A DNA stretch of 64,000 bases from NCBI RefSeq assembly GCF_036067295.1, contig NZ_CP107954.1, positions 6,944,001 through 7,008,000 on the forward strand, written 5' to 3'. Below are positions 1 to 8,447 of this stretch, piece after piece; the first letter of the stretch is position 1; every line of letters starts with the position of its first letter. The notes below the pieces were generated by a model that was not told where the DNA came from, ran no database searches, and worked only from the letters and a program-made list of their open reading frames with translations. The position numbers were made by a program, and so were the translations under genes. The DNA comes from Kribbella sp. NBC_00382 (GTDB taxonomy: Bacteria > Actinomycetota > Actinomycetes > Propionibacteriales > Kribbellaceae).

Positions 1-492
1 GACGATCAGGTTGGCGATGGCGAGCTCGATCAGCGCGACGTACCCGACGCCCTCGTCCACCGCCCGCGAGCCGAGGTACGCGAGACCGCCGACCAGCAGC
101 GAGGCCAGCGGGCCGACGACGGAGACGGCGAACTCCTCGAACGGGCTCTTCCGCTCCCCCTCGATGTGTGTGCCGGCCGCGAAGAACCCGAGGTTGATCT
201 CGGTCACCGAGATGCCGAACCGGAGCGCGACCAGCGCGTGCGCCAGCTCGTGGATCAGGATCGAGGCGGTGAACGCGATCACGAAGGCGAACGACGCGAC
301 GTACCGCCAGCTGCCCAGTTCGGGGAACTGCGCCCCGATGATGCTGGCGAAGCCGAGGGCCAGCAGCATCGCCACCGGCAGCCAGCTGTACCGCATCGTC
401 AGCTTGATCCCGCGGACACGACCGATCACCCAGGTACCGGGCGTAGGACCGGCAGGCTGGGCGGGACTCTGGGGATCACGCGAATCGGACAT
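1..492 (-). CDS. Site-2 protease family (M50) membrane metalloprotease, 3' part outside the window
   Basis: An open frame of 164 codons runs leftward from an ATG at 490-492 and leaves the window. The first ~30 residues are hydrophilic and Pro-rich. They are followed by hydrophobic segments and an HELAH zinc-binding motif at residues 81-85, inside a membrane helix. That arrangement is the hallmark of M50 intramembrane proteases, which cut membrane-bound regulators. A later stretch (FAVSVVGPLASLLVGG) matches the second conserved helix of the family. The second part with the NPDG-like aspartate motif, and any CBS domains, would lie beyond position 1. The start is supported by a TAGCGT -10 box 7 nt upstream and implies a leaderless message. 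In many actinobacteria an M50 gene and a RecB-like nuclease sit next to trmI and the proteasome genes, so the missing left flank may hold those (inference). Confidence 0.9.
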   Translation of the reverse strand, partial: MSDSRDPQSPAQPAGPTPGTWVIGRVRGIKLTMRYSWLPVAMLLALGFASIIGAQFPELGSWRYVASFAFVIAFTASILIHELAHALVALRFGISVTEINLGFFAAGTHIEGERKSPFEEFAVSVVGPLASLLVGGLAYLGSRAVDEGVGYVALIELAIANLIV

Positions 493-499
493 CGAGGCA

Positions 500-505
500 A
501 CGCTA
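500..505 (-). promoter_or_regulatory. -10 box of the M50 protease gene (leaderless type)
   Basis: On the minus strand TAGCGT is followed by 7 nt and then the ATG. No ribosome-binding site is seen in that gap, so the transcript probably begins at or next to the start codon. Confidence 0.5.
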
Positions 506-526
506 CTGGTCCCCTGTTAACAAGCC

Positions 527-1333
527 TTACACCCCCACCGCAAGCCGAGCCGTGTATCCCGTCTTCACGTCCCCGCTCATCGTCGCCAACTGGTGCACCG
601 CCGCGTCGTCCCGGAACACGTTGTCGGTCTGCAGCGAGGTGCGGGAGAGGTTCTGAGCGCTTCCGTCATACCCGTCAGTCGCGTAGACCGCAGTACACGC
701 CTCCGCGGGCAGTGCCAGCTGCGAGGTCGCACTGATCTTGCCGGCCGCGGTCGCCTCGGACAGGGACGAGTAGACCTCGAAGTGGATGTGCGGCCACCTC
801 CCCTGGTACGCCCCGGGGAAGATCGTGGTGAAGGTGACCGTCCCGGCCGCATCGGCAGCCTGTACTCCGCGGCAGTAGTTCTCCTTGGTGATCTCCCCGT
901 CGTAGAGCGAGTAGCGGCCCTGGGCGTCGCAATGCCAGAGGTAGACGGCAGCACCCGGCAGAGGCGTGTCCTTCGCTGCATCCAGTACTACGAGTTGCAC
1001 CGTCAGCGGGATCCCCTCAGCCACCCCCGTCGCCGTACCGAAGCTCTTGGTGAGGTCACTCCGCACGATGCCCGACTCGGTCAGCACATTCGGCCCATTG
1101 GACCCGTCCCCAGGAAACGGCCCCGCCGTCTCCTCAGGGATCTCGTCCACACCATCATTTGTTGAAGAACTCTGTGGAACTGGAGTTGTTGAAGAACTCT
1201 GTGGAACTGAAGCCGTGTTGTCAGCCGCACAACCAGCCACAGCTACCAATCCCGCACCGGCGAACAGCCTCAGGACATTGCGTCGGCGGAGCATCCCCAA
1301 GTCGTACTCGAGGCCTCTGTCGTGGTCGTGCAT
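527..1333 (-). CDS. Tat-exported lipoprotein, intradiol ring-cleavage dioxygenase family
   Basis: Protein of 268 residues. The ATG at 1331-1333 is preceded by GGGAG at good spacing. The N-terminus has a twin-arginine motif (RRRNVLRL) and a lipobox ending VAGC, so the enzyme should be exported folded and anchored outside the membrane. A Ser/Pro/Thr linker with a duplicated 9-residue unit follows. The catalytic part has GPFPGDG, then WHCDAQGRYSLY and RWPHIHFEVY, which match the Fe(III)-binding Tyr and His region of protocatechuate/catechol dioxygenase-like proteins. Exported members of this family are common in actinomycetes but their substrates are mostly unknown. No aromatic-degradation genes lie nearby, so a specific substrate cannot be named. 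Confidence 0.85.
   Translation of the reverse strand: MHDHDRGLEYDLGMLRRRNVLRLFAGAGLVAVAGCAADNTASVPQSSSTTPVPQSSSTNDGVDEIPEETAGPFPGDGSNGPNVLTESGIVRSDLTKSFGTATGVAEGIPLTVQLVVLDAAKDTPLPGAAVYLWHCDAQGRYSLYDGEITKENYCRGVQAADAAGTVTFTTIFPGAYQGRWPHIHFEVYSSLSEATAAGKISATSQLALPAEACTAVYATDGYDGSAQNLSRTSLQTDNVFRDDAAVHQLATMSGDVKTGYTARLAVGV
1159..1209 (-). repeat. 24-bp direct repeat, period 27, in the dioxygenase linker
   Basis: TTGAAGAACTCTGTGGAACTG recurs with a 27-bp offset (1159-1182 and 1186-1209 on the plus strand). It encodes two copies of a PQSSST-type linker unit right after the lipobox. The near identity of the copies suggests a recent in-frame duplication that lengthens the membrane tether. Confidence 0.8.
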
Positions 1334-1467
1334 CTCGGTCTCCCTTGCTCGTTGGGTCCAGAGTGCCAACCGGGACCGATGGTTTCCCGAAAGCCTGCTG
1401 GGAATCCGCTGTGAGGCCGTTATCCACAACCAGTGCGGCGACGACTCCGACTGTCGGTGGTCTCGCC

Positions 1468-1473
1468 TAGCCT
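1468..1473 (+). promoter_or_regulatory. -10 box of the RecB-like nuclease gene
   Basis: TAGCCT followed by 7 nt and ATG at 1481. The same hexamer and near-identical spacing precede the IclR gene (7640) and the AraC gene (37799). This supports the downstream ATG over in-frame codons further upstream. Confidence 0.5.
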
Positions 1474-1480
1474 TGGCGGC

Positions 1481-2368
1481 ATGAGCGTTGCACCAGCAGT
1501 CGACAGGCACGGCCACCCGAACGGAGCGCTGTCTCCGTCCCGGGCGGCGGACTTCATGAGCTGCCCGCTCAAGTACCGGTTCCGGGTGATCGACCGGCTG
1601 CCGGAGAAGCCTTCGTCGGCGGCCGTCCGGGGCACGGTGGTGCACGCGGTGCTGGAGCGGCTCTTCGACCTGCCCAGTGGGCAGCGGACGCTGGAGCACG
1701 CCGCCGAGATGCTCGAGCCGCAATGGCAGAAGCTGCTCGAGGCCGAGCCCGAGGTCGCGGAACTGTTCGCCGAGGACGCCGACGGCGAGGAGCTCGCCAA
1801 GTGGCTGGCCGAGGCCCACCAACTGCTCGGCAAGTACTTCAAGCTCGAAGACCCGAACCTGCTGGAGCCGGCCGAGCGCGAGCTGTACGTCGAGACCGAG
1901 CTGGAGTCAGGCCTGACGCTGCGCGGGTACGTCGACCGCCTCGACGTCGCGCCGACCGGCGAGATCCGGGTGGTCGACTACAAGACCGGCCGGTCGCCGT
2001 CGGAGTTCTTCGAGGCCAAGGCGCTCTTCCAGATGAAGTTCTACGCCCTGGTGCTCTGGCGGCTGCGCGGCGTCGTACCGGCGATGCTGCAGCTCGTCTA
2101 CCTCGGCAACGGCGAGATCGTCCGGTACGTCCCCGACGAAGCCGACTTGCGCGCTTGTGAACGCAAGGTCGGCGCGCTCTGGACCGCGATCACCCGAGCG
2201 CTGGAGTCCGGCGACTGGCGGCCGAGCCCGGGCCCACTGTGCGACTGGTGCGATCACAAGGCCATCTGCCCCGCCTGGGGAGGCACTCCGCCGCCCCTGC
2301 CGGACCGCTCGGTCGAGGAAGTCGCGCAGGAGTCCGCAGGCGTGGATCTGGTCGGAGTCGACGGATGA
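1481..2368 (+). CDS. RecB-like PD-(D/E)XK exonuclease with C-terminal Fe-S cysteines
   Basis: Protein of 295 residues. It has the RecB/Cas4/AddB nuclease core: RGTVVHAVLERLF near residue 50 (conserved His) and VVDYKTGR near residue 160 (catalytic Asp and Lys). Near the C-terminus is a cysteine cluster, CDWCDHKAIC. Together with an early cysteine in MSCPLKYRF this fits the four-cysteine iron-sulfur staple of AddB/Cas4-like nucleases. The family is a stand-alone DNA exonuclease in actinobacteria, and Rv2119 is a likely relative. It probably acts in DNA repair, but its role has not been fixed for this family. The ATG at 1481 was preferred to an upstream in-frame codon because of the leaderless promoter. 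Confidence 0.88.
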   Translation: MSVAPAVDRHGHPNGALSPSRAADFMSCPLKYRFRVIDRLPEKPSSAAVRGTVVHAVLERLFDLPSGQRTLEHAAEMLEPQWQKLLEAEPEVAELFAEDADGEELAKWLAEAHQLLGKYFKLEDPNLLEPAERELYVETELESGLTLRGYVDRLDVAPTGEIRVVDYKTGRSPSEFFEAKALFQMKFYALVLWRLRGVVPAMLQLVYLGNGEIVRYVPDEADLRACERKVGALWTAITRALESGDWRPSPGPLCDWCDHKAICPAWGGTPPPLPDRSVEEVAQESAGVDLVGVDG

Positions 2369-2419
2369 TCGGCGGCCCTAGCACCGGGCTGAGTTTCTGC
2401 TCACACCCGGTCGATGCCA

Positions 2420-2446
2420 TTGACAACCGCCCCGGCGGGATACGGT
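2420..2446 (+). promoter_or_regulatory. Promoter of the RNase J gene
   Basis: TTGACA at 2420-2425 and TACGGT at 2441-2446 are separated by 15 nt. The ATG follows 7 nt behind the -10 box. A consensus -35, a good -10 and no room for a 5' leader suggest a strong leaderless promoter, although the spacer is shorter than the usual 17 nt. Confidence 0.55.
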
Positions 2447-2453
2447 CCGCACT

Positions 2454-4139
2454 ATGAGTCATCCGCATCCCGACCTCGGCCAACCGCCCCGCCTGCCCGA
2501 CACCGCACTCCGTGTGGTCGCTCTGGGTGGTCTGGGTGAGATCGGCCGCAACATGACCGTGTTCGAGCATCGCGGCCGGTTGCTGATCGTGGACTGCGGC
2601 GTGCTGTTCCCCGAGGAGCACCAGCCCGGCGTCGACGTGATCCTGCCGGACTTCGGCCACATCCGCGACCGGCTGGACAAGATCGACGCGATCGTCCTCA
2701 CCCACGGCCACGAAGACCACATCGGCGGCGTCCCGTACCTGCTGAAGGAGCGGGCCGACATCCCAGTGATCGGCTCCAAGCTGACCCTGGCGTTCATCAC
2801 CTCCAAGCTCAAGGAACACCGGATCACCCCGAAGACCGTCGAGGTCAAGGAGGGCGACCGGCGTAAGTTCGGCCCGTTCGAGACCGAGTTCTTCGCCGTC
2901 AACCACTCGATCCCGGACGGCCTGGCGGTGGCGATCCGGACCAAGGCCGGCATCGTCCTGCACACCGGCGACTTCAAGATGGACCAGTTCCCGCTGGACC
3001 GCCGGCTGACCGACCTTCGCGGCTTCGCCAAGCTGAGCGAAGAGGGCGTCGACCTGTTCATGACGGACTCGACCAACGCCGAGGTGCCCGGCTTCACCAC
3101 CTCCGAGAAGGACCTCGGCCCGGCGATCGACACGGTCTTCCGGACCGCGCCCGGCCGGATCATCGTCTCCAGCTTCGCCAGCCACGTGCACCGGATCCAG
3201 CAGGTGCTCGACGCGGCCAAGCTCGGCGGCCGCAAGGTGGCCTTCGTCGGCCGCTCGATGGTGCGCAACATGGGCATCGCCGGCGATCTCGGCTACCTGA
3301 AGATCCCGAAGGGCCTGATCGTCGACCTGAAGGAGCTGGAGAAGCTCCCCGACCGCAAGGTCACGCTGATCTGCACCGGTTCGCAGGGTGAGCCGATGGC
3401 GGCCCTGGCCCGGATGGCGAACCGCGATCACATGATCCGGATCGGCGAGGGCGACACGGTGCTGATGGCCAGCTCGCTGATCCCCGGCAACGAGAACGCG
3501 ATCTACGGCCTGATCAACGGCCTGATCCGCTGGGGCGCGAACGTCGTGCACAAGGGCAACGCCAAGGTGCACGTCTCCGGTCACGCCAGCGCCGGCGAGC
3601 TCGTCTACTGCTACAACCTGATCAAGCCCCGCAACGTGATGCCCGTGCACGGCGAGTACCGGCACCTGAAGGCGAACGCGGCGCTCGCGGTCGCCACCGG
3701 GGTGCCGGCCGACCGGGTCATCATCGCCGAGGACGGTGTGGTGGTCGACCTGGACAAGGGCCGGGCGAAGATCGTCGGCAAGGTCGAGGCCGGCTACGTG
3801 TACGTCGATGCCATGACCGTCGGCGGGGTCACCGAGGCGAACCTGAAGGACCGCCGGACGCTGGCCGAGGAAGGCGTCGTCACCGTCGTGCTCCTGGTCG
3901 ACGCCAACACCGGCCAGCTCGCCGAGCCGCCGGACTTCCTGGCCCGCGGTTTCGTCCACGACGACACCACGTTCAAGGACGTCATCCCCGTCATCGAGGA
4001 CACCTTGGCCAAGGCCGCCTCGGAGAGCATCGGCGACGCCAACGCCCTGGAGGAGCTCGTCGGACGGGCCGTCGGCAACTGGACCTGGCGCCACTGGCGC
4101 CGCCGCCCGGTCGTCATCCCCGTGGTCATCGACGCCTGA
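2454..4139 (+). CDS. rnj: Ribonuclease J
   Basis: Protein of 561 residues, the normal length for actinobacterial RNase J. It is a metallo-beta-lactamase/beta-CASP nuclease with 5'-3' exonuclease and endonuclease activity in mRNA decay and rRNA maturation. Visible motifs are LTHGHEDHIGG (zinc ligands, near residue 84), LHTGDFKMD, TDSTNAE, SQGEPMA, HVSGHASAGEL and MPVHGEY. The C-terminal domain is complete and ends with the basic WRRRPVVIPVVIDA tail. The gene appears monocistronic: it has its own promoter and is followed by an inverted repeat before the ABC operon. Identification is firm. Confidence 0.96.
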   Translation: MSHPHPDLGQPPRLPDTALRVVALGGLGEIGRNMTVFEHRGRLLIVDCGVLFPEEHQPGVDVILPDFGHIRDRLDKIDAIVLTHGHEDHIGGVPYLLKERADIPVIGSKLTLAFITSKLKEHRITPKTVEVKEGDRRKFGPFETEFFAVNHSIPDGLAVAIRTKAGIVLHTGDFKMDQFPLDRRLTDLRGFAKLSEEGVDLFMTDSTNAEVPGFTTSEKDLGPAIDTVFRTAPGRIIVSSFASHVHRIQQVLDAAKLGGRKVAFVGRSMVRNMGIAGDLGYLKIPKGLIVDLKELEKLPDRKVTLICTGSQGEPMAALARMANRDHMIRIGEGDTVLMASSLIPGNENAIYGLINGLIRWGANVVHKGNAKVHVSGHASAGELVYCYNLIKPRNVMPVHGEYRHLKANAALAVATGVPADRVIIAEDGVVVDLDKGRAKIVGKVEAGYVYVDAMTVGGVTEANLKDRRTLAEEGVVTVVLLVDANTGQLAEPPDFLARGFVHDDTTFKDVIPVIEDTLAKAASESIGDANALEELVGRAVGNWTWRHWRRRPVVIPVVIDA

Positions 4140-4154
4140 CAGCAGCCGTTCCCG

Positions 4155-4183
4155 CCCACCAGCCACCGACGACGGCTGGTGGG
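4155..4183 (+). terminator. Probable terminator after RNase J
   Basis: CCCACCAGCC (4155-4164) and GGCTGGTGGG (4174-4183) form a perfect 10-bp stem with a 9-nt loop, 15 nt behind the stop codon. There is no U-tract, as is usual for actinobacterial hairpin terminators. Confidence 0.6.
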
Positions 4184-4281
4184 TCGGGCCGGACCGCCCG
4201 CCTGCGGGTCGGCGGGGGTGGGTCGCTCGCCGAGTCGGTATGTCGTACGGGCTGGTGGGTCGTCGCGGACCCGGTGGGGGT

Positions 4282-4287
4282 TAGCGT
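4282..4287 (+). promoter_or_regulatory. -10 box of the MacB-type exporter operon
   Basis: TAGCGT followed by 7 nt and a GTG at 4295. This placement is used to choose that GTG as the start of the ATPase gene. Confidence 0.5.
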
Positions 4288-4294
4288 TCTCGCT

Positions 4295-5053
4295 GTGACG
4301 GTGAAAGTTGTCGGGCAGGGCGTGGCCATCCGGACCAGCGGTCTCGGGAAGAGTTACGGATCCGGGGACACCCGGGTAGAGGCGCTGGCCGACGTCGACC
4401 TGGAGTTCGGCAAGGGCCGGTTCACCGCGATCATGGGCCCGTCCGGCTCGGGCAAGTCGACGTTGCTGCACTGCCTGGCCGGGCTCGACCGGCCGACCAC
4501 CGGCCAGGTCATGCTCGGCGACGTCGAGATCACCCGGCTGGACGAGAAGCGGCTCACCCATCTGCGGCGCGACCGGATCGGCTTCGTCTTCCAGGCCTTC
4601 AACCTGGTCCCGACGCTGACCGCGATGGAGAACATCACGCTCCCCCTCGACCTCGCCAACCGCAAGCCCGACAAGGAATGGGTCGACAAGGTCGTCACCG
4701 CGATCGGCCTGCAGGACCGCCTTCACCACAAGCCTTCCGAGCTGTCCGGCGGTCAGCAGCAGCGCGTCGCCTGCGCCCGCGCGCTCGCCTCCCGCCCCGA
4801 GGTCGTGTTCGCCGACGAGCCAACGGGCAACCTCGATTCCCGCTCGTCCGCCGACGTGCTCGGCTTCCTGCATCGCTCGGTCCGCGAGTTCGGCCAGACC
4901 GTCGTAATGGTCACCCACGACCCGACCGCGGCCTCGTACGCCGATCGCGTGGTCTTCCTCGCCGACGGCCGGCTCCAGGACGAGCTGCTCGACCCGACCG
5001 CGGACACCGTGCTCGACAAGATGAAGCAGCTCGACACCCAAGAGGCCGGCTGA
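4295..5053 (+). CDS. ABC transporter ATP-binding protein, MacB/LolD type
   Basis: Protein of 252 residues with a full nucleotide-binding domain: Walker A GPSGSGKST, Q-loop FQAFNLVPTLTAMEN, signature LSGGQQQR, Walker B VVFADEPTGNLDS and the H-loop histidine in VMVTHD. The EPTGNLDS form of Walker B is typical of the MacB/LolD/FtsE branch that powers FtsX-like permeases rather than bulk importers. Its stop overlaps the permease start (TGATG), so the two are translationally coupled and surely form one complex at the membrane. The GTG start is inferred from the -10 box; a second in-frame GTG lies at 4322. Substrate unknown: lipoproteins, peptides or antibiotics are all possible. Confidence 0.9.
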   Translation: MTVKVVGQGVAIRTSGLGKSYGSGDTRVEALADVDLEFGKGRFTAIMGPSGSGKSTLLHCLAGLDRPTTGQVMLGDVEITRLDEKRLTHLRRDRIGFVFQAFNLVPTLTAMENITLPLDLANRKPDKEWVDKVVTAIGLQDRLHHKPSELSGGQQQRVACARALASRPEVVFADEPTGNLDSRSSADVLGFLHRSVREFGQTVVMVTHDPTAASYADRVVFLADGRLQDELLDPTADTVLDKMKQLDTQEAG

Positions 5054-7578
5054 TGCTCAAGCTCGGCCTCCGGTCGGTGCTCGCGCACCGGCTCCGGTTC
5101 GTGCTGTGCACGGTCGCCGTCCTGCTCGGTGTCGCCTTCGTCGGCGGCGCGCTGATCTTCACCGACACCCTGTCGGCCGCGCTGAAGAAGAACTTCGCCG
5201 GCAGCCCGTCCGACATCACCGTCACCCCGGTCCAGACCCTCAAGAGCAACCCTGGCCTGTCCAACGCCCGCCCCGCCACGCTCACGTCCGACCTCGCGAA
5301 CCAGATCGCCAACCTCCCCGGCGTCGCGAACACCGATCCACAGGTCCTGGTCCCCGGCGCCCAGATCCTCGGTACCGATGGCAGGCCGACCGAGGCATTC
5401 GGCCTGCCGACGTACGCGACCGGCTGGCCGCACGACCCCCGGACAGCGAACATCCACCTGCTCGACGGCCAACCGCCATCGGGCCGGGAACAACTCGCCC
5501 TCGACCAGTCGACCGCGAAGCGGGAGGGCTACGAGATCGGCGACCAGGTCAAGGTCGTCACTCCGGCCAAGGCCGTCACCGCGACCCTCACCGCGACCAC
5601 CACGCCGAACCTCACCGGCGCGTCGGCGGGCGCACCACTGATCACCTTCGACTCGGTCACCGCCCAGCTGTACCTCCTCGGCCAGCCGGGCTGGACCTCG
5701 ATCACCGTCGCCGTCCAGCCCGGTCAAGACGTCCAAGCAGTTATCCAGGCGATCACCAAGATCGCGGGCAAGGACGTCAGCGTCCGCACCGCGGCGCAGG
5801 TCTCGGCGGACGGCGAGAGCGACGTCGACAACACCTTCGGCGGCTTCAGCGCAGTACTGCTGCTGTTCGCCGGGCTCGCCTTGTTCGTCGGCACCTTCCT
5901 GATCGTCAACACCTTCTCGATGCTCGTCGCCCAGCGCTCCCGCGAGCTCGCCATGCTCCGCGCGATCGGCGCCTCGCGGGGCCAGGTCACCAGCACGGTC
6001 ATGATCGAAGCGCTGATCATCGGCGCGATCGGCTCCACCCTCGGCCTCTTGGTCGGTGCCGGCGTCGCCGCCGCCCTGCAGGCGTTCTACCAGTCCCTCG
6101 ACCTCGCGATCCCCGGTTCGAGCCTCCAGATCAGCGCCCCGACGGTGATCGCCTGCTACCTCGTCGGCATCGGCGTCACCCTGTTCGCAGCACTACCGGC
6201 AGCGCGCCGGGCAGGCAAGCTACCGCCCGTTGCAGCGATGCGCGACGACGTCAGCGTCCCCGAACGCTCACTGCTCCTCCGCCTGATCATCGGCAGTTTC
6301 CTGCTCCTGATGACCGCGTTGCTCGTCGCGATCTCGTTCACCCTGCAAGGCCTCCCCGCGGCGATCCTCCTCGGCCTCGCCGCCGGCCTCGCCCTGCTCG
6401 GCATGGTGATGACCAGCCCACTGATCAGCCGGTACGCCGTCCGCGGACTCATGTTCCCGTTCGGCCGGAAGGCACCGATCACGCTGGGCCGGCGCAATGC
6501 CGAGCGCAACCCCCGGCGTACCGCCGCGACCGCGTCTGCCCTGATGATCTCGGTGGCCCTGGTCAGCGGCCTGGTCGTCATCGCCGCCTCCGCAAAGGCC
6601 TCGGTCAACCGCAACCTTCAGGACGCGATCGGCAGCTCCGCGCTCCTGGTCAGCGGCGACGAGCCGTTCAGTGGTGAGGTCGGCGACAAGATCGCCAAGG
6701 TCCCCGGCGTCGCCGCGGTGCACCGGGTCCGGCAGATGCCGGGCGACATCGACGGCCACCGGGTCACCGTGGCCGGTGTCGACGACGGCACCCTGGCCGG
6801 CCCGATCACCACCCGGTTCGTCTCCGGCTCGGCCGACGGCCTGAAGGACGGCGAGGCGGTCATCCCCCGCAATTTGGCCAAACAACTCGACCTCGTCGTC
6901 GCGAAGAAGTTCGAGCTGACCACGACCACCGGCAAGCAGACCCTGCGAGTGGCCGGCATCATCGCGCCGAACCGCCAGCTCAACGCGATCATCCTCGCCC
7001 AGCCCGCCTTCACCCAGGCCGGCGGCGCGACCACCGACAACACCCTGTACGTCGATGTTGCCAACGGCACCGAATTCGGCCAGGTCCGGCTGGCAGTCGC
7101 GGCCGAGCTGAAGGACTACCCCGGCGTCCAGGTCCGCGACCAGCAGGCCTTCGCGAAGAGCCAGCAGCAGCCGATCGACATGGTGCTGGCCGTGATCGCG
7201 ATGCTGCTCACGCTGGCGATCATCATCGCCGTGCTGGGCATCGTGAACACGCTCGCGCTCGGTGTGATCGAGCGCACGCGGGAGATCGGGCTGCTCCGCG
7301 CGATCGGGATGGACCGGCCGCAACTGCGCCGGATGCTCCAGGTGGAGGCGATCGCGATCGCCTTGCTCGGGGCGCTGCTGGGGTTGCTGATCGGGGTCCT
7401 GTTCGCGGCGGCCATCCAGCATGTGATGAAGGAGGACGGGCTCAGCGTCCTCGACCTGCCGTGGTTCCAGTTGCTGATCGCCGTCGTGGTGGCGGGCGTG
7501 GTCGGCGTACTGGCTGCAGTGTGGCCGTCACGCCGTGCAGCGAAGCTCGACGTACTGCGGGCGATCGCGGCCGAGTAG
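5053..7578 (+). CDS. FtsX-like ABC transporter permease with two FtsX domains
   Basis: Protein of 841 residues, partner of the preceding ATPase. A membrane helix lies near residues 13-36, followed by a ~230-residue extracytoplasmic domain. The first FtsX helix bundle comes next (FAGLALFVGTFLIVNTFSML, then the RSRELAMLRAIGAS coupling helix). After central helices a second extracytoplasmic domain and second FtsX bundle follow, with the matching ERTREIGLLRAIGMDR coupling helix. This duplicated layout is the common actinobacterial form, in which one polypeptide supplies both halves of the permease. Such systems are mechanotransmitters or exporters rather than classical pore importers. No dedicated regulator or peptide is adjacent; the next gene is an IclR regulator that more likely belongs to glycerol metabolism. 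Confidence 0.92.
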   Translation: MLKLGLRSVLAHRLRFVLCTVAVLLGVAFVGGALIFTDTLSAALKKNFAGSPSDITVTPVQTLKSNPGLSNARPATLTSDLANQIANLPGVANTDPQVLVPGAQILGTDGRPTEAFGLPTYATGWPHDPRTANIHLLDGQPPSGREQLALDQSTAKREGYEIGDQVKVVTPAKAVTATLTATTTPNLTGASAGAPLITFDSVTAQLYLLGQPGWTSITVAVQPGQDVQAVIQAITKIAGKDVSVRTAAQVSADGESDVDNTFGGFSAVLLLFAGLALFVGTFLIVNTFSMLVAQRSRELAMLRAIGASRGQVTSTVMIEALIIGAIGSTLGLLVGAGVAAALQAFYQSLDLAIPGSSLQISAPTVIACYLVGIGVTLFAALPAARRAGKLPPVAAMRDDVSVPERSLLLRLIIGSFLLLMTALLVAISFTLQGLPAAILLGLAAGLALLGMVMTSPLISRYAVRGLMFPFGRKAPITLGRRNAERNPRRTAATASALMISVALVSGLVVIAASAKASVNRNLQDAIGSSALLVSGDEPFSGEVGDKIAKVPGVAAVHRVRQMPGDIDGHRVTVAGVDDGTLAGPITTRFVSGSADGLKDGEAVIPRNLAKQLDLVVAKKFELTTTTGKQTLRVAGIIAPNRQLNAIILAQPAFTQAGGATTDNTLYVDVANGTEFGQVRLAVAAELKDYPGVQVRDQQAFAKSQQQPIDMVLAVIAMLLTLAIIIAVLGIVNTLALGVIERTREIGLLRAIGMDRPQLRRMLQVEAIAIALLGALLGLLIGVLFAAAIQHVMKEDGLSVLDLPWFQLLIAVVVAGVVGVLAAVWPSRRAAKLDVLRAIAAE

Positions 7579-7627
7579 CACGTACGCAGTACCGTGGCGA
7601 GGGGCAGCCAGGACAAGTAATCGCAGG

Positions 7628-7633
7628 TAGCCT
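7628..7633 (+). promoter_or_regulatory. -10 box of the IclR regulator gene
   Basis: TAGCCT followed by 6 nt and GTG at 7640. It is the same hexamer as upstream of the genes at 1481 and 37799. Confidence 0.5.
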
Positions 7634-7639
7634 GCGGGT

Positions 7640-8398
7640 GTGCCGGGCAGCGTGCAGTCGATCGAGCGGGCCGCGGCAGTGCTGCGGTTGCTTGCCGCGG
7701 CGCCCAACGGACTGGGGGTGGCCGATTTGGGCAACGCGCTCGGGCTGGCCAAGACGACCGTGCACGGCATCCTCAAGACGCTGCACCAGGTCGGATTCGT
7801 GGAGCAGGACCGCAGCGGCGCGCACTACCACCTCAGTGACGCGTTCGGCCGGCTCGGCGAGACGTACCTCGATCCGAACGAGCTGCGCAGCCGCGCGATC
7901 AATTGGGCCGACTCACTGGCCTCCCGCAGCGGCGAGGTCGTCCGGGTCGGCCGCCTGGTCGAGGGCAAGGTCGTCGTCGTCCACCACGTCTTCCGCCCGG
8001 ACGACAGCGATCAGGACCTAGATGTCGGTACTACGCTCCCTCCGCACGCCTGCGCACTGGGCAAGGCGGTGCTCGCCTTCGATGCCAGCGGTGCCGCCCG
8101 GCCGCGCAAGCTCGATGCCTACACGACGCGGACGATCATCGAGCCGGCCCGGCTGGCCGACGAGTTGGCGGCCGTACGGGCGAAAGGCTGGGCAGGTGAG
8201 TTCGAGGAGCACACGGTCGAACTGGCCGGCATCGCCGCTCCGATCCGAGGCCTCGGCGGGCTGGTCGTCGGCGCGGTCGGCCTCACCGGCCGGATCGAAC
8301 GCATCTGCGACAGCCGCCTCCGCCACCGCACCGACCTGATCACGATGGTCAGAGCAACCGCCGAAGCCATCGGCCGAGACCTCCGCGAGGACAGGTGA
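7640..8398 (+). CDS. IclR-family regulator, likely of glycerol use
   Basis: Protein of 252 residues. An N-terminal winged helix (residues 1-60; [33 protein letters not shown]) is followed by the IclR ligand-binding domain, with conserved segments [13 protein letters not shown] and [20 protein letters not shown] glycerol kinase gene starts 49 nt downstream on the same strand. In Streptomyces the glycerol operon is controlled by the IclR-type repressor GylR, so this protein is a good candidate to control both this kinase and the glpF-K-D operon at 12.5-16.7 kb. The palindrome at 16751-16769 could be its site. Function is inferred from family and context; the ligand may be glycerol-3-phosphate. 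Confidence 0.85.
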   Translation: MPGSVQSIERAAAVLRLLAAAPNGLGVADLGNALGLAKTTVHGILKTLHQVGFVEQDRSGAHYHLSDAFGRLGETYLDPNELRSRAINWADSLASRSGEVVRVGRLVEGKVVVVHHVFRPDDSDQDLDVGTTLPPHACALGKAVLAFDASGAARPRKLDAYTTRTIIEPARLADELAAVRAKGWAGEFEEHTVELAGIAAPIRGLGGLVVGAVGLTGRIERICDSRLRHRTDLITMVRATAEAIGRDLREDR

Positions 8399-8447
8399 TC
8401 AGGCGAGGCGCCCGGACGCCGCCACCAGCGTTCGCGAGGGGGATCTG

